Shown: one piece after another, positions 6,749 through 14,866 of the stretch | Layout: every line of letters starts with the position of its first letter | Position numbering within the stretch: the stretch's first letter is position 1 | The notes under the pieces: generated by a model | What the model was told of the DNA's origin: nothing | Seen by the model: only the letters and a program-made list of their open reading frames with translations | Databases searched by the model: none | From: Arthrobacter glacialis | GTDB lineage: Bacteria > Actinomycetota > Actinomycetes > Actinomycetales > Micrococcaceae | Direction: 5' to 3' | Assembly (NCBI RefSeq): GCF_002909445.1 | Contig: NZ_PPXC01000006.1 | Location: 1-64,000 of the forward strand | Length of the DNA: 64,000 bases | Program-made: the position numbers and the translations under genes

Positions 6749-7801
6749 TTAGTAGAAGTGGACCGGGTCCACGGTGTGCAGCAGCGGTTCGCCATTCTGG
6801 AAGCGGGTGAGGTTTTCGCTGAACCGCTCGGCGATGAGGCGGTTCTCGGCGGCGCTCAGTGCCGAGGTGTGCGGGGAAACCATCACGCGGGGGTGGTCCC
6901 AAAGCGGGCTGCTTGCCGGCAGCGGCTCCACGGCGAACACGTCCAGGCAGGCGTAGGAGACCTGGCCGTTGTCGAGGGCTTCCAGCAGCGCGTCCTCGTC
7001 AATAACCGTGCCGCGGCCAACATTGACCAGCACGGTGCCGGGCTTCATGGCGTTGAAGATCTCCGCGTTGAGCATCTTCTCCGTGTAAGCGGTGCCCGGC
7101 AGAGTGTTGATGAGCACGTCGGCCGTTGCCACCAGGGCAGGCAGCCCGGCAGTGTCGGTGACAGTCTCGATGCCCTCGATGGCTTCGACATTGCGCTTGG
7201 TGCCGCTGACCTTCATGCCGAGGGCGCGGGCCAGGCGGGCGGTTTCCAGGCCGATCTCACCCAGACCCGTAATGACGGCGTGGGAGCCGCTCGCCAGCCG
7301 GGTGGGTGTGCGCAGTTCCGGCCAGTGCTTGGCGGCCTGGTCGGCGGAGAGCTCGGCAGTGCGCTTGAAGCCGTTCAACACACCCATCATGGCGAATTCA
7401 GCCAGCGGCAGGGCGTGGACGCCCGCCGAGCTGGTGATGGCAATGCGCGCCAGATTTGCGGGGGAAAGGCTGGCTGCCTTGACGGCTCCACCAGCACCTG
7501 CTGCCATGGCCTGAATCCACTGCAACTTTTCGCTGGCTGCGATGGCGGCCAGGCCGGCGGCGTTCTCGTTCGGGAATCCGTAGAGGATGTCGGCACTTTT
7601 CAGCAGTGCCCAGTAGCGGGTTTCCTGCTCGGGTGTGCGCGTGAAGGCGGGATCTCCGGCGTGGTCTGCGGGGAACCGCTCGGGCGGGAGCAGTTCCGGC
7701 TCGTACAAGACGGTGACGGCTGGATGGGCTGCCTTAATGGCTTCCACATGCTCAGCTTCGAGCGGGACGGCAATCGCGACGGTGAGATTCTGAGTGGTCA
7801 T
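6749..7801 (-). CDS. D-isomer-specific 2-hydroxyacid dehydrogenase
   Basis: A 350-residue NAD(P)H-dependent oxidoreductase. The nucleotide-binding motif GLGEIGLETARLARALG lies near the middle, followed by VNVGRGTVIDEDALLEAL and the DVFAVEPLP motif. The catalytic His is in VSPHTSALS. It resembles the GhrA/GhrB branch, which reduces glyoxylate, hydroxypyruvate or 2-ketogluconate. Beside idonate and gluconate enzymes, a 2-keto sugar acid is an attractive substrate, but this is inference. I choose ATG 7801 because a TATGAT -10-like hexamer lies 7 nt upstream, suggesting a leaderless message; in-frame ATGs at 7810 and 7813 fall in that promoter/operator. Confidence 0.88.
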   Translation of the reverse strand: MTTQNLTVAIAVPLEAEHVEAIKAAHPAVTVLYEPELLPPERFPADHAGDPAFTRTPEQETRYWALLKSADILYGFPNENAAGLAAIAASEKLQWIQAMAAGAGGAVKAASLSPANLARIAITSSAGVHALPLAEFAMMGVLNGFKRTAELSADQAAKHWPELRTPTRLASGSHAVITGLGEIGLETARLARALGMKVSGTKRNVEAIEGIETVTDTAGLPALVATADVLINTLPGTAYTEKMLNAEIFNAMKPGTVLVNVGRGTVIDEDALLEALDNGQVSYACLDVFAVEPLPASSPLWDHPRVMVSPHTSALSAAENRLIAERFSENLTRFQNGEPLLHTVDPVHFY

Positions 7802-7808
7802 GATGTTC

Positions 7809-7839
7809 ATCATACTGAATTGTGGTTAGAATACTGAAC
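7809..7839 (-). promoter_or_regulatory. Promoter and candidate IclR operator between divergent dehydrogenases
   Basis: Read on the minus strand, GTTCAGTAT (7839-7831) and ATTCAGTAT (7820-7812) are direct repeats 19 bp apart. The downstream one overlaps the TATGAT -10-like element (7814-7809) of the leftward dehydrogenase gene. A bound regulator would cover both -35 and -10 positions. The same repeat and spacing occur at 5112-5139. Confidence 0.55.
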
Positions 7840-7894
7840 AAATGTGACAATGAGTCACCAGCAATACCCGCAACGTTGTGAGGACAGGTACGCC

Positions 7895-8818
7895 ATGATG
7901 CAAGACCCACCATCTCCGAACACGCCCGCGCACACGGTTGGTTTTGTCGGCCTGGGTCACATGGGTGCCCCCATGGCAGCCAATCTGCTGGCGGACGGCT
8001 GGCCCGTGACAGTCTGGAACCGCTCCGCGGGCGCCATGGAATCGTTGAAAGCCCAGGGCGCCTCCTCCGCGGCAGGGGTCGCCGAGCTGCGGGACCACAG
8101 CGTCATCATCTTCATGCTGCCCGATCTGGGCTTCATAGACGCAGCCGTGGCACCCCTGCTCGACCTCTGGCGGGCCGCACCGCCCATGCCGGGGACCGTG
8201 GTCGTCGTGATGAGCAGCGTCTCGCCGCAGGCCGTTCAAGCCTTTGGCGGTGACGTGGCACGGGCGAGCTCCGGCAACGCTGCCGTCCTTGACGCGCCCG
8301 TCAGCGGCGGCACGGTGGGTGCGGAAAACGGGACCCTGGCCATCATGGCTGGCGGTGCCGATGACGATTTTCAGCGGATTTTGCCCGTTCTCGAGTCCCT
8401 GGGAACCACCGTGCGCCTACTCGGTCCGCTCGGCTCGGGTTCGCTTGCCAAGGCCTGCAATCAGCTTTTGGTGGGCACGACGACGGCGGCACTTGCCGAA
8501 GCTGCTGAACTGGCCGAACGCTCGGGCATGGACGTGGTGGCGTTGTTTGAGGTGTTGAGCGGCGGACTGGCAGGCAGCGCAGTGCTCAATGTTGTGGGGC
8601 CGCGGATTGCGGCCAAGGACTATGCGCCCACCGGGCCCGCCAAATTCATGCACAAAGATCTGGGGTTTGTGCTGGACAGTGCCCGGGCGGCGGGGTCGGC
8701 CGTGCCCATGGCCACGGCAGGCCATGCGCTGTATGGAACCCTGAAGGACCAAGGCTTGGGAGATCAAGACCTTGCTGTGGTGCGGGAGTCCATTGCCCGC
8801 TTGAGCCCCGCCACCTGA
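7895..8818 (+). CDS. 3-hydroxyisobutyrate dehydrogenase-family oxidoreductase
   Basis: A 307-residue beta-hydroxyacid dehydrogenase. The N-terminal Rossmann motif is VGFVGLGHMGAPMAANLL, the substrate motif is DAPVSGGTVGAENGTLAIM, and the catalytic lysine lies in GSGSLAKACNQLLVG. Family members oxidise 3-hydroxyisobutyrate, tartronate semialdehyde or related acids; the position in a sugar-acid operon hints at the last group. The start at ATG 7895 has AGGA about 10 nt upstream; a GTG at 7844 is in frame but overlaps the intergenic control region. It is the first of a rightward run that continues with IdnO and IdnD. Confidence 0.88.
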   Translation: MMQDPPSPNTPAHTVGFVGLGHMGAPMAANLLADGWPVTVWNRSAGAMESLKAQGASSAAGVAELRDHSVIIFMLPDLGFIDAAVAPLLDLWRAAPPMPGTVVVVMSSVSPQAVQAFGGDVARASSGNAAVLDAPVSGGTVGAENGTLAIMAGGADDDFQRILPVLESLGTTVRLLGPLGSGSLAKACNQLLVGTTTAALAEAAELAERSGMDVVALFEVLSGGLAGSAVLNVVGPRIAAKDYAPTGPAKFMHKDLGFVLDSARAAGSAVPMATAGHALYGTLKDQGLGDQDLAVVRESIARLSPAT

Positions 8819-8913
8819 TCCCGTCGCGCTTCGGCCGGGGCCCACACCCGCTCAAATCGCAATAATGCTGGGGCAAGGCGAGTGGAAACTTTGAGAAGAA
8901 AAAGGACTGACGA

Positions 8914-9684
8914 ATGAGTGGATTGTTTGATTTGACGGGCAGGGTTGCCCTGGTGACAGGATCCAGCCGGGGCATTGGAAACGCGTTGGCACGCGGGCTG
9001 GCCGATGCCGGGGCTACAGTGGTGCTCCATGGTCTGAACCCGGAAAGGCTGGCCGCCGCCGAAGCCGCCATGGCAGCTGACTTCGCACCACACCAGATCC
9101 GCTCTCTGGCCTTTGACGTCACCAGCGACGTGGCCGCCGCCGAGGGCATCGCCTGGATAGAGAAAAATGTTGGGCCGCTTGAAATCCTCGTCAACAACGC
9201 CGGCATCCAGCACCGTGTCCCGCTGCTGGACATGGAGGTGAAGGACTGGGACAGGGTCATCAGCACTGATTTGACCAGTGCGTTCCTGGTGGGGCGTGAG
9301 GCTGCGAGGGGAATGTTGGCCCGCGGCCACGGAAAGATCATCAACATCTGTTCCGTGCAGACTGATCTGGCCCGCCCCACCATCGCCGCCTATACGGCCG
9401 CGAAGGGCGGGCTGCGCAACCTGACCCGCGCCATGACTGCTGAGTGGGCCGCCGGTGGCTTGCAGATCAATGGGATCGCACCCGGCTATATCCATACGGA
9501 GATGACCCAAAACTTGGTTGACGATGAAAAATTCAACTCCTGGATTCTGGGGCGGACACCGGCCAATAGGTGGGGGACCGTGGCGGACCTGGCCGGCCCG
9601 GCCGTGTGGCTGGCCTCCGATGCATCTAATTTTGTCAACGGCCAGACCATCTTCGTTGATGGCGGCATGACGGTAGTGGTTTAG
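8914..9684 (+). CDS. idnO: Gluconate 5-dehydrogenase (5-ketogluconate reductase)
   Basis: A 256-residue short-chain dehydrogenase. It carries the cofactor motif TGSSRGIGNALA, the NNAG motif (NNAGIQHRVP) and the catalytic Ser-Tyr-Lys set (NICSVQ, then YTAAKGG). The segments NGIAPGYIHTEMTQ and NFVNGQTIFVDGGM are close to Escherichia coli IdnO, which interconverts 5-keto-D-gluconate and D-gluconate. It starts at ATG 8914 after AAGAAAAAGGA. The stop is 4 nt before the idnD start, as expected for consecutive steps of L-idonate breakdown. Confidence 0.88.
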   Translation: MSGLFDLTGRVALVTGSSRGIGNALARGLADAGATVVLHGLNPERLAAAEAAMAADFAPHQIRSLAFDVTSDVAAAEGIAWIEKNVGPLEILVNNAGIQHRVPLLDMEVKDWDRVISTDLTSAFLVGREAARGMLARGHGKIINICSVQTDLARPTIAAYTAAKGGLRNLTRAMTAEWAAGGLQINGIAPGYIHTEMTQNLVDDEKFNSWILGRTPANRWGTVADLAGPAVWLASDASNFVNGQTIFVDGGMTVVV

Positions 9685-9688
9685 AAAG

Positions 9689-10753
9689 ATGGCGACAATG
9701 ACAAGATCCTCAGCACTTCCCGCAAGCGCTCCCGCTGTTGTTGCCCACGGCAAGGGGGATTTGCGCATTGCGGACGTCCCGCTGGGCGAACCCGCATCCG
9801 ATCAAGCCGTGATTGAGATTGCCTATGGGGGCATCTGCGGTTCTGACCTGCACTACTGGCTGCACGGTGCTGCGGGGGAGTCAATCCTCAAGGACCCCCT
9901 GGTGTTGGGGCACGAGGTTGTTGGCGTGGTGGCCCGGGCTGCCGTGGATGGCACGGGACCCGCCGTCGGGACACCCGTGGCCGTCCACCCCGCCACGCCG
10001 GGCCCCGGCGCGGCCAAGTACCCCAGCGACAGGCCCAATCTGTCCCCCGGGTGCACGTATCTTGGCAGCGCTGCCCGCCATCCCCATACTGACGGGGCGT
10101 TCCTGCGCTACGCCAACCTGCCCACCCGCATGCTGCGGACGTTGCCTGAAGGCCTGCCGCTGCGCCGGGCGGCGCTGGTTGAGCCCGCCAGCGTGGCCTG
10201 GCATGCCGTGGCCCGTGCAGGCAATGTTCGCGGCAAATCGGCGCTCGTGGTGGGATGCGGGCCCATCGGCACGCTGGCCATAGCGGTTCTCAAACGGGCC
10301 GGCGCCAGCCACATCACCGCCGTGGACATGTATGCCAAACCCCTGGAGATCGCGGCTGCTGTGGGCGCAGATGCGCTCCTGCAAGCCGCCGATGATGACG
10401 CAATTTCTGCTGTCGAGGCAGATGTTGTCATTGAATCCTCCGGGAACCATTTTGGCCTGGCGTCGGCCATCAAGGGGGCAGTGCGCGGCGGGCGCGTAGT
10501 AATGGTTGGGCTTTTACCTTCCGGTGCGCAACCGGTTGCCATTTCCTTGGCGATCACCCGCGAGCTGGAGCTTGTGGGTGCATTCCGTTTCAATGATGAA
10601 ATTGACGAGGTCATTGCCGCTCTTGCTGACGGATCGCTGGTGGTGGATCCCGTCATCACGCACGAATACGCACTTCTTGATGGTCTAGAGGCATTTGAGA
10701 TGGCAAAGAACTCGGCCATGTCGGGCAAAGTTTTGCTCAACTTCGGGGCTTGA
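9689..10753 (+). CDS. idnD: L-idonate 5-dehydrogenase-like zinc alcohol dehydrogenase
   Basis: A 354-residue medium-chain dehydrogenase that would oxidise L-idonate to 5-ketogluconate, the IdnO substrate. Catalytic zinc ligands are visible: Cys50 in GGICGSDLHYW and His75-Glu76 in LVLGHEVVGV. The Rossmann motif GCGPIGTLAIAVLKRAG and the SFRF-like AFRFNDEID segment match IdnD. The loop that normally carries four structural-zinc cysteines reads ATPGPGAAKYPSDRPNLSPGC, with only Cys122 left. The enzyme therefore probably lacks the structural zinc. Substrate assignment relies on similarity and on the adjacent idnO; other polyols are possible. Confidence 0.8.
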   Translation: MATMTRSSALPASAPAVVAHGKGDLRIADVPLGEPASDQAVIEIAYGGICGSDLHYWLHGAAGESILKDPLVLGHEVVGVVARAAVDGTGPAVGTPVAVHPATPGPGAAKYPSDRPNLSPGCTYLGSAARHPHTDGAFLRYANLPTRMLRTLPEGLPLRRAALVEPASVAWHAVARAGNVRGKSALVVGCGPIGTLAIAVLKRAGASHITAVDMYAKPLEIAAAVGADALLQAADDDAISAVEADVVIESSGNHFGLASAIKGAVRGGRVVMVGLLPSGAQPVAISLAITRELELVGAFRFNDEIDEVIAALADGSLVVDPVITHEYALLDGLEAFEMAKNSAMSGKVLLNFGA

Positions 10754-10758
10754 GTTGA

Positions 10759-10785
10759 CCATGTGGCATCCGGTTGCCACGATGG
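10759..10785 (+). terminator. Possible weak hairpin after idnD
   Basis: CCAT-TGGCA and TGCCA-ATGG segments can pair around CCGGT, with an internal bulge and no T tract. It may partly separate idnD from the gnd transcript 107 bp further on. Confidence 0.3.
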
Positions 10786-10891
10786 CTTACCCAATATGTC
10801 ACATTGCGTATCCAAATCATGGAACCGGCTGGGGAACCGGCGCCATCCCCGATAAGCTGTAGGAAACTGTTCATTTCATTCTGGAGGTAGT

Positions 10892-12343
10892 ATGTCTGCA
10901 CAAATCGGCTCCGCACAGATCGGCGTGACCGGACTGGCCGTCATGGGCGCCAACCTGGCCCGCAACTTGGCCCGCAACGGTTACACCGTTGCCTTGCACA
11001 ACCGCTCGGTGGAAAAGACCGACGCGCTGCTTGCCGCCCACGGCGACGAGGGCAATTTTGTCCGCACCGAGACCCTGGCCGAGCTGGTCGAGTCCTTGGA
11101 GAAGCCCCGCCGCGTGCTCATCATGGTCAAGGCCGGCGGCCCCGTTGACTCCGTGATCGATGCACTCGTGCCTCTCATGGAAGAGGGTGACATCATCATC
11201 GACGGCGGCAACTCGCACTACCAGGACACCCGCCGCCGCGAAGCTGCTCTGGCCGAGAAGAATCTCCACTTTGTGGGCGTTGGTGTATCCGGTGGTGAGG
11301 AAGGCGCTCTCTTGGGCCCGTCCATCATGCCCGGTGGCTCCAAGGAATCTTACGATGCACTTGGCCCGCTGCTGGAAAAGATTTCCGCCAAGGTTGATGG
11401 CCAGCCCTGCTGCGCTTGGATCGGCACCGATGGCGCCGGCCACTTCGTCAAGATGGTTCACAACGGCATCGAATATGCCGACATGCAGGTTATCGGTGAA
11501 GCTTTCGACCTGTTGCGCAGCGCCGCTGGCATCGAGCCGGCTGAGCAGGCTGAAATCTTCGGCAAGTGGAACGAAGGCCAGCTGGCCTCCTTCCTGATCG
11601 AGATCACGGCCGAAGTGCTGGGCCACGTTGACGCTAAGACCGGCAAGCCGCTGGTTGACGTCATTGTTGACTCCGCAGGCCAGAAGGGCACGGGCCGCTG
11701 GACTGTCCAGTCCGGCCTGGATCTGGGTTCGCCCATCTCCGCCATCGCCGAGTCCGTGTTCGCTCGCGGACTCTCCTCGCAGCGTGACCAGCGTGCCATC
11801 GGCCAGGAAGTTTTGGCCGGCCACGAGGTTGCTGTTGAACTCGGCGCCGACTTCGTTGAAGACGTTCGCCAGGCGCTCTACGCCTCCAAGCTCATCAGTT
11901 ACGCACAGGGCATCGACATGCTCACATCCGCTGCTGGCGAGTACAACTGGGACCTGAAGCTGGATGAGATTGCCTCGCTGTGGCGTGGCGGCTGCATTAT
12001 CCGTGCCGAGCTCCTCAAGGACATCACCAAGGCCTACGCTGCCGAGGACAAGCCGGCGAACCTGCTGTTCGCCCCGGCCTTCGCAGCCGAAATTGCTGAG
12101 GTGCTTCCGGCCTGGCGCCGCGTTGTCTCCACAGCCGTGCAGCTGGGCATACCCGTCCCGGTGTTCTCCTCCTCACTGGCCTACTACGACGGCCTGCGCC
12201 GCAAGCGCCTGCCCGCCGCATTGACCCAGGGCCTGCGCGACCTCTTCGGTGCCCACACCTACAGCCGTGTTGACGCTGAAGGAACCTTTCATACCCAGTG
12301 GAGTGGCGACAAGTCCGAGATCAGTGCAGTAGACACGCACTAG
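10892..12343 (+). CDS. gndA: 6-phosphogluconate dehydrogenase, decarboxylating
   Basis: A 483-residue enzyme converting 6-phosphogluconate to ribulose 5-phosphate and CO2, the full length of the homodimeric NADP-type family. It has GVTGLAVMGANLARNLARNG at the N-terminus, the IIDGGNSHYQDT motif, VGVSGGEEGALLGPSIMPGG, and the catalytic Lys/His region GAGHFVKMVHNGIEY. The C-terminal VDSAGQKGTGRWT and AYYDGLRRKRLPAALTQGLRD are conserved. The start follows GGAGGTAGT at ideal spacing. It accepts phosphorylated gluconate made from the products of idnD/idnO, but no gluconate kinase is in the window. Two large palindromes follow it. Confidence 0.97.
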   Translation: MSAQIGSAQIGVTGLAVMGANLARNLARNGYTVALHNRSVEKTDALLAAHGDEGNFVRTETLAELVESLEKPRRVLIMVKAGGPVDSVIDALVPLMEEGDIIIDGGNSHYQDTRRREAALAEKNLHFVGVGVSGGEEGALLGPSIMPGGSKESYDALGPLLEKISAKVDGQPCCAWIGTDGAGHFVKMVHNGIEYADMQVIGEAFDLLRSAAGIEPAEQAEIFGKWNEGQLASFLIEITAEVLGHVDAKTGKPLVDVIVDSAGQKGTGRWTVQSGLDLGSPISAIAESVFARGLSSQRDQRAIGQEVLAGHEVAVELGADFVEDVRQALYASKLISYAQGIDMLTSAAGEYNWDLKLDEIASLWRGGCIIRAELLKDITKAYAAEDKPANLLFAPAFAAEIAEVLPAWRRVVSTAVQLGIPVPVFSSSLAYYDGLRRKRLPAALTQGLRDLFGAHTYSRVDAEGTFHTQWSGDKSEISAVDTH

Positions 12344-12356
12344 CCTCCCCGGCCCG

Positions 12357-12414
12357 ACTATGACGCAGTTGGTGCTAAAAACGTATCTGTTTTTAGCACC
12401 AACTGCGTCATAGT
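12357..12414. repeat. 58-bp perfect palindrome after gndA
   Basis: A 26-bp perfect stem (12357-12382 with 12389-12414) around the 6-nt loop GTATCT. The arm contains ATGACGCAGTTGGTGC and ends AAAAAC next to the loop. It has no conventional T tract after the stem. It lies between convergent gndA and cysE, so it may serve as a bidirectional terminator, but a stem this long is exceptional. Confidence 0.85.
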
Positions 12415-12416
12415 TT

Positions 12417-12480
12417 CTTAAAGTTCGACGGCGGCCGGTGACTTCCCCAAGGAAGTCACCGGCCGCCGTCGAACTTTAAG
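12417..12480. repeat. 64-bp perfect palindrome before cysE end
   Basis: A 30-bp perfect stem (12417-12446 with 12451-12480) around CCAA. It starts two bases after the previous palindrome ends. The arms open with CTTAAAGTTCGACGGCGGCC. It is 18 bp from the cysE stop codon and probably terminates the leftward cysK-cysE transcript. Confidence 0.85.
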
Positions 12481-12498
12481 ACTATTTACTGGATCCGG

Positions 12499-13086
12499 CT
12501 AGATCCACATGGCCGGGTCAATGTATTCGGCCGGGTCCACTGCGGGAGCCATTTCCTTTTTGGCATCCCTGTGCCGAACGATCGCCGGGATGCCGGTGAG
12601 GATGGAATTGGCTGGCGCGTCCTTAACAACGACGGCGTTGGCCCCCACAGCGGAATCGTCACCAATGTGGATCGGGCCCAGGACCTTTGCCCCGGCGCCA
12701 ATGGTGACCCGGTTGCCGATGGTGGGGTGGCGCTTGGTTTTGGCCAGTGAACGTCCGCCGAGGGTGACACCGTGGTAAATCATCACGTCGTCACCGATTT
12801 CGGCGGTCTCGCCAATAACAACGCCCATGCCGTGGTCAATGAAGAATCGTTTGCCAATGGTGGCACCGGGATGAATCTCAATGCCCGTGGCAAAACGCGT
12901 CAGCTGCGACAGCACCCGGGCGGGGAAGCGCAGCCCTGGGTTGGCCCACATCTTATGTGTCAGCCGGTGCATCCAAATGGCGTGCAGGCCGGAGTAGACA
13001 AAAAAATTCTCCATGGAACCACGAGCGGCGGGGTCATGTGACCGGGCCGACTCTAGGTCTTCACGTATTCTGCCGATAAATCCCAC
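12499..13086 (-). CDS. cysE: Serine O-acetyltransferase
   Basis: A 195-residue short-form (EpsC-like) enzyme that acetylates L-serine to O-acetylserine with acetyl-CoA. It has left-handed beta-helix hexapeptide repeats ([34 protein letters not shown]) and the catalytic HGVTLGG segment. The C-terminus [11 protein letters not shown] is the usual active-site tail, which can also contact CysK. It starts at a GTG (13086) after GAAAGAAG. It lies downstream of cysK on the same strand, the classic two-step cysteine pathway, with a hairpin in the 145-bp gap between them. Confidence 0.94.
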   Translation of the reverse strand: MGFIGRIREDLESARSHDPAARGSMENFFVYSGLHAIWMHRLTHKMWANPGLRFPARVLSQLTRFATGIEIHPGATIGKRFFIDHGMGVVIGETAEIGDDVMIYHGVTLGGRSLAKTKRHPTIGNRVTIGAGAKVLGPIHIGDDSAVGANAVVVKDAPANSILTGIPAIVRHRDAKKEMAPAVDPAEYIDPAMWI

Positions 13087-13161
13087 AGACTTCTTTCAGT
13101 TGGTCGCCGTCGTTCTTCTTCGGCGGAGTTCGCAATGCGGTCGGGCCCACAGACCAGAAGA

Positions 13162-13197
13162 CCCGCATCATCGACGCTGCGGCGTCAATGATGCGGG
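13162..13197 (-). terminator. Hairpin between cysK and cysE
   Basis: CCCGCATCATCGACGC (13162-13177) pairs with 13182-13197 with a single wobble around TGCG. No clear T tract follows on the minus strand, so it may attenuate rather than fully stop the cysK transcript before cysE. Confidence 0.6.
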
Positions 13198-13231
13198 AAC
13201 AATCTGTGCTGTGCGGGCCCTGGTGTGGGGA

Positions 13232-14167
13232 TTAGCCCCGGATATCGTCGTACAAAACCGTGGAAATGTAGCGCTCACCGAAGTCGGGAACCACGGCAAC
13301 AATGAGCTTGCCGGCGTTCTCTTCACGCTTGGCCAGCTCCAGGGCTGCCCACACGGCGGCGCCGGCTGAGATGCCGCCCAGGATGCCTTCCTGGTTGCCC
13401 AGGGCGCGTGCCGTGGCCACGGAATCTTCCAAGGTGGCGTCCAGAACCTCGTCGTAGATGTCCTGATCGAGCACCTCGGGGATGAAGTTCGCGCCGAGGC
13501 CCTGAATCTTGTGCGGTCCGGGTGTGCCGCCATTGAGGATGGCCGAATCAATCGGCTCCACAGCAACAACCTTCACATTGGGGTTGCGCTTCTTCAGGAG
13601 CTGGCCGGCACCGGTGATGGTACCGCCGGTGCCTACGCCGGCAACCAAGATGTCCACTGCGCCGTCGGTGTCGTCCCAGATTTCCTCGCCGGTGGTGGCG
13701 AAGTGGATAGCCGAGTTGGCGGGGTTGGCGAACTGCTGGGCCCAGATGGAGTTCTCCGTGCTGGCCACAATTTCCTTGGCCTTCTCCACGGCGCCGCGCA
13801 TGCCTTCGGAGCCCGGGGTCAGGACAATGTCAGCACCATAAGCGCGCAGCATGACCCGGCGTTCGGTCGACATGGTCTCCGGCATGGTCAGGATGACCTT
13901 GTAGCCGCGGGCAGCGCCCACCATGGCCAAGGCGATTCCCGTGTTGCCGGAGGTGCCTTCCACAATGGTGCCGCCGGGCTTGAGCTCCCCGGACGCTTCG
14001 GCGGCGTCAATAATGGCAACACCGATCCGGTCCTTGACGCTGTTGGCAGGGTTGTAGAACTCGAGCTTGACTGCCACAGTGGCATTCAAACCCGCCGTCA
14101 GGCGGTTCAGTCGAACCAGGGGGGTGCCGCCCACAAGCTGCGTGACGTTGTCATAAATCCGTGCCAT
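13232..14167 (-). CDS. cysK: Cysteine synthase A (O-acetylserine sulfhydrylase)
   Basis: A 311-residue PLP enzyme converting O-acetylserine and sulfide to cysteine. The PLP lysine is in [12 protein letters not shown], the substrate loop is [12 protein letters not shown], and the phosphate loop [10 protein letters not shown] is intact. The [13 protein letters not shown] end is typical. The start at ATG 14167 follows AGGACC; an upstream in-frame start at 14185 adds six residues without a better ribosome site. It is followed on the same strand by cysE, whose product supplies its substrate and may bind it in the cysteine synthase complex. Confidence 0.96.
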   Translation of the reverse strand: MARIYDNVTQLVGGTPLVRLNRLTAGLNATVAVKLEFYNPANSVKDRIGVAIIDAAEASGELKPGGTIVEGTSGNTGIALAMVGAARGYKVILTMPETMSTERRVMLRAYGADIVLTPGSEGMRGAVEKAKEIVASTENSIWAQQFANPANSAIHFATTGEEIWDDTDGAVDILVAGVGTGGTITGAGQLLKKRNPNVKVVAVEPIDSAILNGGTPGPHKIQGLGANFIPEVLDQDIYDEVLDATLEDSVATARALGNQEGILGGISAGAAVWAALELAKREENAGKLIVAVVPDFGERYISTVLYDDIRG

Positions 14168-14267
14168 GTAAGGTCCTACTCTCAAGAAGTCGTCACGAGC
14201 TCAGTTGATCCAAATGCGCGCGTGGATGGGTGCTAATTCACAGCGTAACCAGCGGTTCTGCCGGTTC

Positions 14268-14792
14268 CTAGGCCGTGAGCCACTGGGCGTAATGTTTTCT
14301 TACTTTTGCAATCTTGGGGTCGATAATAACCCGGCAATATCCCACTTCGGGACGCTGTGCGTAAAAATTCTGGTGGTCGGCAGTGGCCTGGTACACCTGG
14401 CCCAGAGGAGTCACCTCGGTCACTATGGGGTGGCGCCAATTGGGCTGGTTGCGCACAATGGCATCCCGGAAGGCGGCCTCATCCTCGGCATCGGTGTAAA
14501 ACATGGCGGACCTGTACTGGGTTCCGGTGTCGTATCCTTGCCTGTTCAATGTGGTGGGATCGTGCTGGGTGAAGAACATGTCCAAGATGATGCCAGCGGG
14601 GATGACATCCTCATCGAACGTCACTGACACTACCTCAGCATGTCCAGTCATGCCCGAACAGATCTGATCATAGCTGGGGTTGGGCACCGCGCCGCCGGTG
14701 TATCCGGACACCACCGATTCAACCCCCCTGGTCATCTGATATACGGCGTCCAAGCACCAGAAACAACCGCCACCTAATACAAAAGTCTTCAT
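14268..14792 (-). CDS. msrA: Peptide methionine sulfoxide reductase A
   Basis: A 174-residue enzyme reducing methionine-S-sulfoxide in proteins. The catalytic GGCFWC motif is at residues 8-13. SGYTGGAVPNPSYDQICSG and the FFTQHDPTTLNRQGYDTGTQYRS block are highly conserved. A possible resolving cysteine is in EVGYCRVII. There is no Shine-Dalgarno; a TATAAA hexamer 5 nt before the ATG suggests a leaderless transcript. It is divergent from the Nif3-like gene. Confidence 0.96.
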   Translation of the reverse strand: MKTFVLGGGCFWCLDAVYQMTRGVESVVSGYTGGAVPNPSYDQICSGMTGHAEVVSVTFDEDVIPAGIILDMFFTQHDPTTLNRQGYDTGTQYRSAMFYTDAEDEAAFRDAIVRNQPNWRHPIVTEVTPLGQVYQATADHQNFYAQRPEVGYCRVIIDPKIAKVRKHYAQWLTA

Positions 14793-14797
14793 GTCTA

Positions 14798-14803
14798 TTT
14801 ATA
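14798..14803 (-). promoter_or_regulatory. msrA -10 element, leaderless start
   Basis: TATAAA on the minus strand ends 5 nt before the msrA ATG at 14792, placing the transcription start at or next to the start codon. No ribosome-binding site is visible. Confidence 0.6.
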
Positions 14804-14854
14804 AGTCATCCAGCGCCGCGTCCATTCCCGCGCCGCGCAGGGGCTGCACGCCAG

Positions 14855-14860
14855 TAAAGT
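14855..14860 (+). promoter_or_regulatory. nif3-like gene -10 element, leaderless start
   Basis: TAAAGT ends 6 nt before the ATG at 14867, with no Shine-Dalgarno sequence between. Confidence 0.45.
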
Positions 14861-14866
14861 AGAAGC

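Noticed and set aside
6743-7837. 364-codon open frame on the plus strand
   Set aside because: It is antisense to the 2-hydroxyacid dehydrogenase, has no recognisable domain and only reflects high GC at third positions.
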